Of a stretch of 9,236 nt of DNA, positions 6,487 through 9,236 are shown one piece after another. This DNA is from DATLYT01 sp035574455. Lineage in GTDB: Bacteria; Bacteroidota; Ignavibacteria; UBA10030. Each line of letters starts with the position of its first letter. Position 1 is the stretch's first letter. The notes under the pieces are model-generated. The model ran no database searches and had not been told where the DNA came from. It was given only the letters and a program-made list of their open reading frames with translations. Made by a program: the position numbers and the translations under genes. The DNA is taken from contig DATLYT010000217.1 in NCBI GenBank assembly GCA_035574455.1, positions 1 through 9,236 on the forward strand, in the 5' to 3' direction.

Positions 6487-7410
6487 TCAGATTTTCAGTT
6501 CAGCATTATAGATCGTTACCGCCTCCCCCGCAATACTCACGTGCTCAACCTGGCGATGATGGACGCTCAGGCGAATTTTCACTCTGCCCTTCCGATTCAA
6601 CACGTCACCCTGCTCACCGATAAACTCCATCCTACCGTCCGGCAGCCGGAGCCATGGCACGTCCAACCCGGCATCGAAGACATAGTTGTAAAGATAAACT
6701 CCCAGCGGTCCGTTCGTCGACCCTGTCACCGGGTCTTCGGATAAACCCGCGGCCGGAACAAAGTAGCGGGAATGCACGGCAGAACTCATCTCGACCGTCT
6801 CTAACGTGAAGACGCATACGCCGAGAAGCTTCATGGTATGCGACCAGCGCAAGAGGGATTCGTTGTCGGGCCTGAGTTTCTTGAGCGTCGCAAGCCGACG
6901 TATGGGAATGTAAAGCGAGTTGGTTCGGACGATCGGCAATTTGGTATGAAGGTCGGATGCTTTAAGCCCCAGAGTATTCAGAAACTGCGATGAGAGTGCT
7001 CGCACTTTATGAAACTGCGGCACCGGAAGCTCAAAGTCGACAATCGTACCCGAGTATTTTTTCTCGACCTCGACCGGAAGCACGCCGCTCTTTGTTTGGG
7101 CCCGGAAGTGATACGTTCCGGTTTTCTTCATCCCGTACATCCCTTCTTCAGCAAGGGCATGAAAGCTTGCAATCGTGGCATGACCGCACAGAGGCACTTC
7201 CACTGTGGGCGTGAACCATCGAATGAGAAGGTCAGCGTTGGCAACGGTGGGTGGCAGGAGAAATGCCGTTTCTGAGCAATTGATCTCTCGAGCAATCGCC
7301 TGCATTTTTGACTCTGTTAAACCACGGGCATCCAAAACAACGCCTGCCGGATTACCGCTAAACGGTTTCGAGGTAAAAGCATTGACCTGCTTCACTTGAT
7401 ACGTTTTCAT
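6487..7410 (-). CDS. PhzF family isomerase/epimerase
   Basis: A 307-residue protein with the two-fold alpha/beta (diaminopimelate-epimerase-like) fold of the PhzF family at its usual length. Hallmarks are the N-terminal VNAFTSKPFSGNPAGVV, the catalytic glutamate E47 in NCSETAFLLP, the loop C75-GHAT, and E225-DPVTGS in the second half. PhzF itself isomerises a phenazine precursor, but most members, like this one, sit outside phenazine clusters and have no known substrate. No other phenazine genes are here, so a phenazine role is not supported. The ATG at 7410 follows an AGGCGA-like purine stretch and lies 12 bases after the stop of the DUF4905-like gene. The EMO-like gene starts 14 bases after its own stop, so it is mid-operon. 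It is likely cytoplasmic; no signal peptide is visible. Confidence 0.9.
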   Translation of the reverse strand: MKTYQVKQVNAFTSKPFSGNPAGVVLDARGLTESKMQAIAREINCSETAFLLPPTVANADLLIRWFTPTVEVPLCGHATIASFHALAEEGMYGMKKTGTYHFRAQTKSGVLPVEVEKKYSGTIVDFELPVPQFHKVRALSSQFLNTLGLKASDLHTKLPIVRTNSLYIPIRRLATLKKLRPDNESLLRWSHTMKLLGVCVFTLETVEMSSAVHSRYFVPAAGLSEDPVTGSTNGPLGVYLYNYVFDAGLDVPWLRLPDGRMEFIGEQGDVLNRKGRVKIRLSVHHRQVEHVSIAGEAVTIYNAELKI

Positions 7411-7422
7411 ACACTCGCCTGA

Positions 7423-8298
7423 TTATGTTCCTAACCGGAGAGCGGTCAGGATGTTCTGATTCTTGATGAAATAGGCCGTCCCGCTTTTCACAAAAAAAGA
7501 ATCGGGCGTTGGCGCTTTGGCGTCAGAAGCTAACAGTTCGCGGAACACCTCTTTGTTCTTCGTCGTATCGTATACCAAAAAGTGATTTTCCAGAATTGGC
7601 GACTCCGGCGTCGAGGTACGCCCCGCTGCAAAGAAGTTGGCCAAGAAGTATGGTTGATGTTGAATGTACTCAATGCTTCCATGTACCGATCTGCCTCTCA
7701 CCGTTCGTTTCAACCACTGAGTGACATCGGTACCGAGACTCTCTTCCTCGAACAACTTGGGAAAACGATAATCAAGTTCTTGCTGCAACTTCTGCTCCTC
7801 CAGCGAACGGCGCCGGAGCTGGTTGACCTCGTCCAACGATTCCCGATACTCTTCGATGATCGTCCCCTTGTCCAACGACAGCTTATACCCAACCCTCTGC
7901 TCAAACTGAGGCTTATAGGCATAGACGAACTCTTGAAACACAAACCAGAATGTTAGCTCATCGTTCCGCCACAACTCTTTTCCGGTAGCGAGGTCGAGTG
8001 CAATGATACCTTTGTGCTCCGGCATGCTCGGATTAGCAAACTCATGGAGCAACACACGATTGCGATGGACGGCATCGATTCCCACCCACCACGGCTCGCT
8101 CAGTCGCACATCCTGCCAGCGCACAACACCCGTCTGTTCGTCAAGACAGAAAAAGGTTGCCTGCTTCGTTTCAGGGTCGCGAGATTCGCCAAGAATCTCT
8201 CCTGAATCGGAAAAAAGAATCCGCCAGATGCTTCCGTGTGCTGCATACGACCACGCGGGACTCAGTTTGGATTGGTCAAAGAGCGAAAAAATCTTCAT
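7423..8298 (-). CDS. DUF4905-like protein with PQQ-propeller-like motifs
   Basis: From the ATG at 8298 this is a 291-residue protein. It begins MKIFSLFDQSKLSPAWSYAA, then IWRILFSDSGEILGE, a pattern I associate with DUF4905 proteins of Bacteroidota and relatives (from memory). Two copies of an LDxxTGxxxW motif (CLDEQTGVVRW at 51-61 and ALDLATGKELW at 100-110) resemble blades of PQQ-type beta-propellers. A charged, coiled-coil-like helix lies around residues 155-176 (LDEVNQLRRRSLEEQKLQQE). There is no signal peptide, so it is probably cytoplasmic. Function is unknown. The frame stays open to a GTG at 8379, which overlaps the upstream stop as GTGA and would add 27 residues. I prefer the internal ATG because those residues look unlike a folded N-terminus, although the ATG has no good ribosome binding site. 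Twelve bases separate its stop from the PhzF-like gene. Confidence 0.8.
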   Translation of the reverse strand: MKIFSLFDQSKLSPAWSYAAHGSIWRILFSDSGEILGESRDPETKQATFFCLDEQTGVVRWQDVRLSEPWWVGIDAVHRNRVLLHEFANPSMPEHKGIIALDLATGKELWRNDELTFWFVFQEFVYAYKPQFEQRVGYKLSLDKGTIIEEYRESLDEVNQLRRRSLEEQKLQQELDYRFPKLFEEESLGTDVTQWLKRTVRGRSVHGSIEYIQHQPYFLANFFAAGRTSTPESPILENHFLVYDTTKNKEVFRELLASDAKAPTPDSFFVKSGTAYFIKNQNILTALRLGT

Positions 8299-8375
8299 AA
8301 CGCAGCAAAAAGCAGAAGCAAAGTAGTATTTTTTGGAGGGATTATCAAGGACTTTACTGCTCTCCAAGGAGTTGT

Positions 8376-9236
8376 TCACCGACGATAGGAGATACTGGCG
8401 GTATCGACCGTCATCGAGCCGAACATTCCGACACCGCCTTGTATAGAGGAGACATCGGGCTGGTCGGTACGTATCGTGATCTCATCCTGAAATCCGTTGA
8501 CGATATTATAATAGTTGTAGAAGTTGGCGTCCACCTGGGTCAGCACAAAAATCGCATTCTTCAGAACGGGATTGGATTGGGCGTACTGAATTGCGATCTC
8601 GCTCAGCGTGTTGAAATACGCTTCATGCTGAAAGCCGACGTACTCGGAACCATGATTTCGGTCCGAATCAAAGCTCGTTCTCCTCTGCAGTTTGGGGTAA
8701 ATCCGTTCACGGACACCACCATCGACCGACCGCCGAATCCGCAATGGCACTTCGACGCGACGAAGTTCCCGAACGCCGTTTACCGTCAGCTCAAACTCGA
8801 TAAAAAAGCGCAGGAGGAATCCTCGCGTCCGCGGAGCAACGCTGGCCACGACGTACAGATCTTCAGGAAAGGATTGAGGCTGGTCGAGAACGTGCAGCGT
8901 CACCACAGAAATATAGCCCCGACCTGGAACGGACGTCACACCTCGCGCAAGCCGACCGTCCGGCAGTCGGACGTCGAGCGAATAGACTGTTCCCGGCGTT
9001 GGTTTAAACGGAACGAGAACGTAGGCGAGAATATCAGACGTGTAACGGCTACGGTCGAGTCGAGCGATGAGCGTATCACGATAACGCCAGGTACCTCCAC
9101 CGCCGCTTAAGGTAACCGTCGCTCCTTGAATCTGCTTATCGAGGGAGTGGACTGTCGGATCGAACCCCTCAGGATTGTAGGTCGAATACAGCCGGACGTA
9201 CTGCGTGTCCGATTGAGTCGAGAGCACACCGTACAC
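8376..9236 (-). CDS. DUF4249 family protein (N-terminus cut by window edge)
   Basis: The frame is open to the right edge for 286 codons; the GTG at the very edge is very likely internal. The visible part starts VYGVLSTQSDTQYVRLYSTY, like the region just after the lipoprotein signal in DUF4249 proteins, followed by a beta-rich body (ATVTLSGGGG, VYSLDVRLPDGRLARGVTSV). It ends with the family's C-terminal signature: DANFYNYYNIVNGFQDE, then IRTDQPDVSSIQGGVGMFGS. Family members are predicted outer-membrane lipoproteins of Bacteroidota, often next to TonB-dependent receptors; such a receptor may lie upstream outside the window. The signal peptide and lipobox cysteine would be in the missing part. 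The stop overlaps the alternative GTG start of the next gene. I am fairly sure of the family, but its function is unknown. Confidence 0.82.
   Translation of the reverse strand: MYGVLSTQSDTQYVRLYSTYNPEGFDPTVHSLDKQIQGATVTLSGGGGTWRYRDTLIARLDRSRYTSDILAYVLVPFKPTPGTVYSLDVRLPDGRLARGVTSVPGRGYISVVTLHVLDQPQSFPEDLYVVASVAPRTRGFLLRFFIEFELTVNGVRELRRVEVPLRIRRSVDGGVRERIYPKLQRRTSFDSDRNHGSEYVGFQHEAYFNTLSEIAIQYAQSNPVLKNAIFVLTQVDANFYNYYNIVNGFQDEITIRTDQPDVSSIQGGVGMFGSMTVDTASISYRR

Noticed and set aside
6487..7410. Phenazine biosynthesis locus suggested by the PhzF-family gene
   Set aside because: No other phz genes are present, and most PhzF-family proteins occur outside phenazine pathways.
8439..9110. Long plus-strand open frame (223 codons) opposite the DUF4249 gene
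   Set aside because: It is antisense to a protein with clear family motifs, and its own translation has low-complexity, arginine-rich character with no recognisable domain.

Overview
The window is one stretch of bacterial DNA in which every supportable gene lies on the minus strand, so transcription runs from high to low coordinates. Base composition looks moderate by eye, roughly half G+C. A DUF4249 protein and a DUF4905-like protein, both typical of Bacteroidota and relatives, point to the Bacteroidota/Chlorobi superphylum. The style of the intergenic palindromic repeat suggests an Ignavibacteria- or Kapabacteria-like lineage. This placement is inference; no rRNA or marker gene is present.

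Layout from the upstream (right) end: 9236-8376 is a DUF4249 surface lipoprotein-type gene cut by the window edge. 8298-7423 is a DUF4905-like protein with PQQ-propeller-like motifs. 7410-6487 is a PhzF-family isomerase/epimerase. 6472-4442 is a large membrane Fe-S/cytochrome b electron-transfer protein of the ETF:menaquinone oxidoreductase (EMO) type. 4435-2714 is a membrane-anchored YtcJ-like amidohydrolase, and 2659-2450 is an unrecognised 69-residue protein. Gaps between these genes are mostly 6-54 bases, so they look like one operon whose promoter lies outside the window.

A region without an intact gene follows (2449-1714). It contains a decayed, frameshifted coding remnant whose last 75 or so residues resemble the C-terminus of family 9 glycoside hydrolases, then a plausible promoter with a perfect 7+7 palindrome touching its -35 box, then a mosaic REP/MITE-like repeat lying in the putative leader.

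The left end (1713-1) is paaA-paaB-paaC, the core of the phenylacetyl-CoA 1,2-epoxidase, with a 1-base overlap and a 2-base gap; paaC runs off the edge. This enzyme starts the aerobic CoA-thioester route for phenylacetate. Later steps of that route are beta-oxidation-like, and electrons from acyl-CoA dehydrogenation normally pass through ETF. The neighbouring EMO-type protein could therefore be the link from such oxidations to the quinone pool, but the two blocks are separated by about 0.7 kb and probably have separate promoters, so this link is inference.

I see no rRNA, tRNA, CRISPR array, phage genes, transposase or recognisable defence system. No clear new system is evident. The best leads are the EMO/PhzF/amidohydrolase/DUF4905 gene grouping, the candidate paa operator and the coding remnant.
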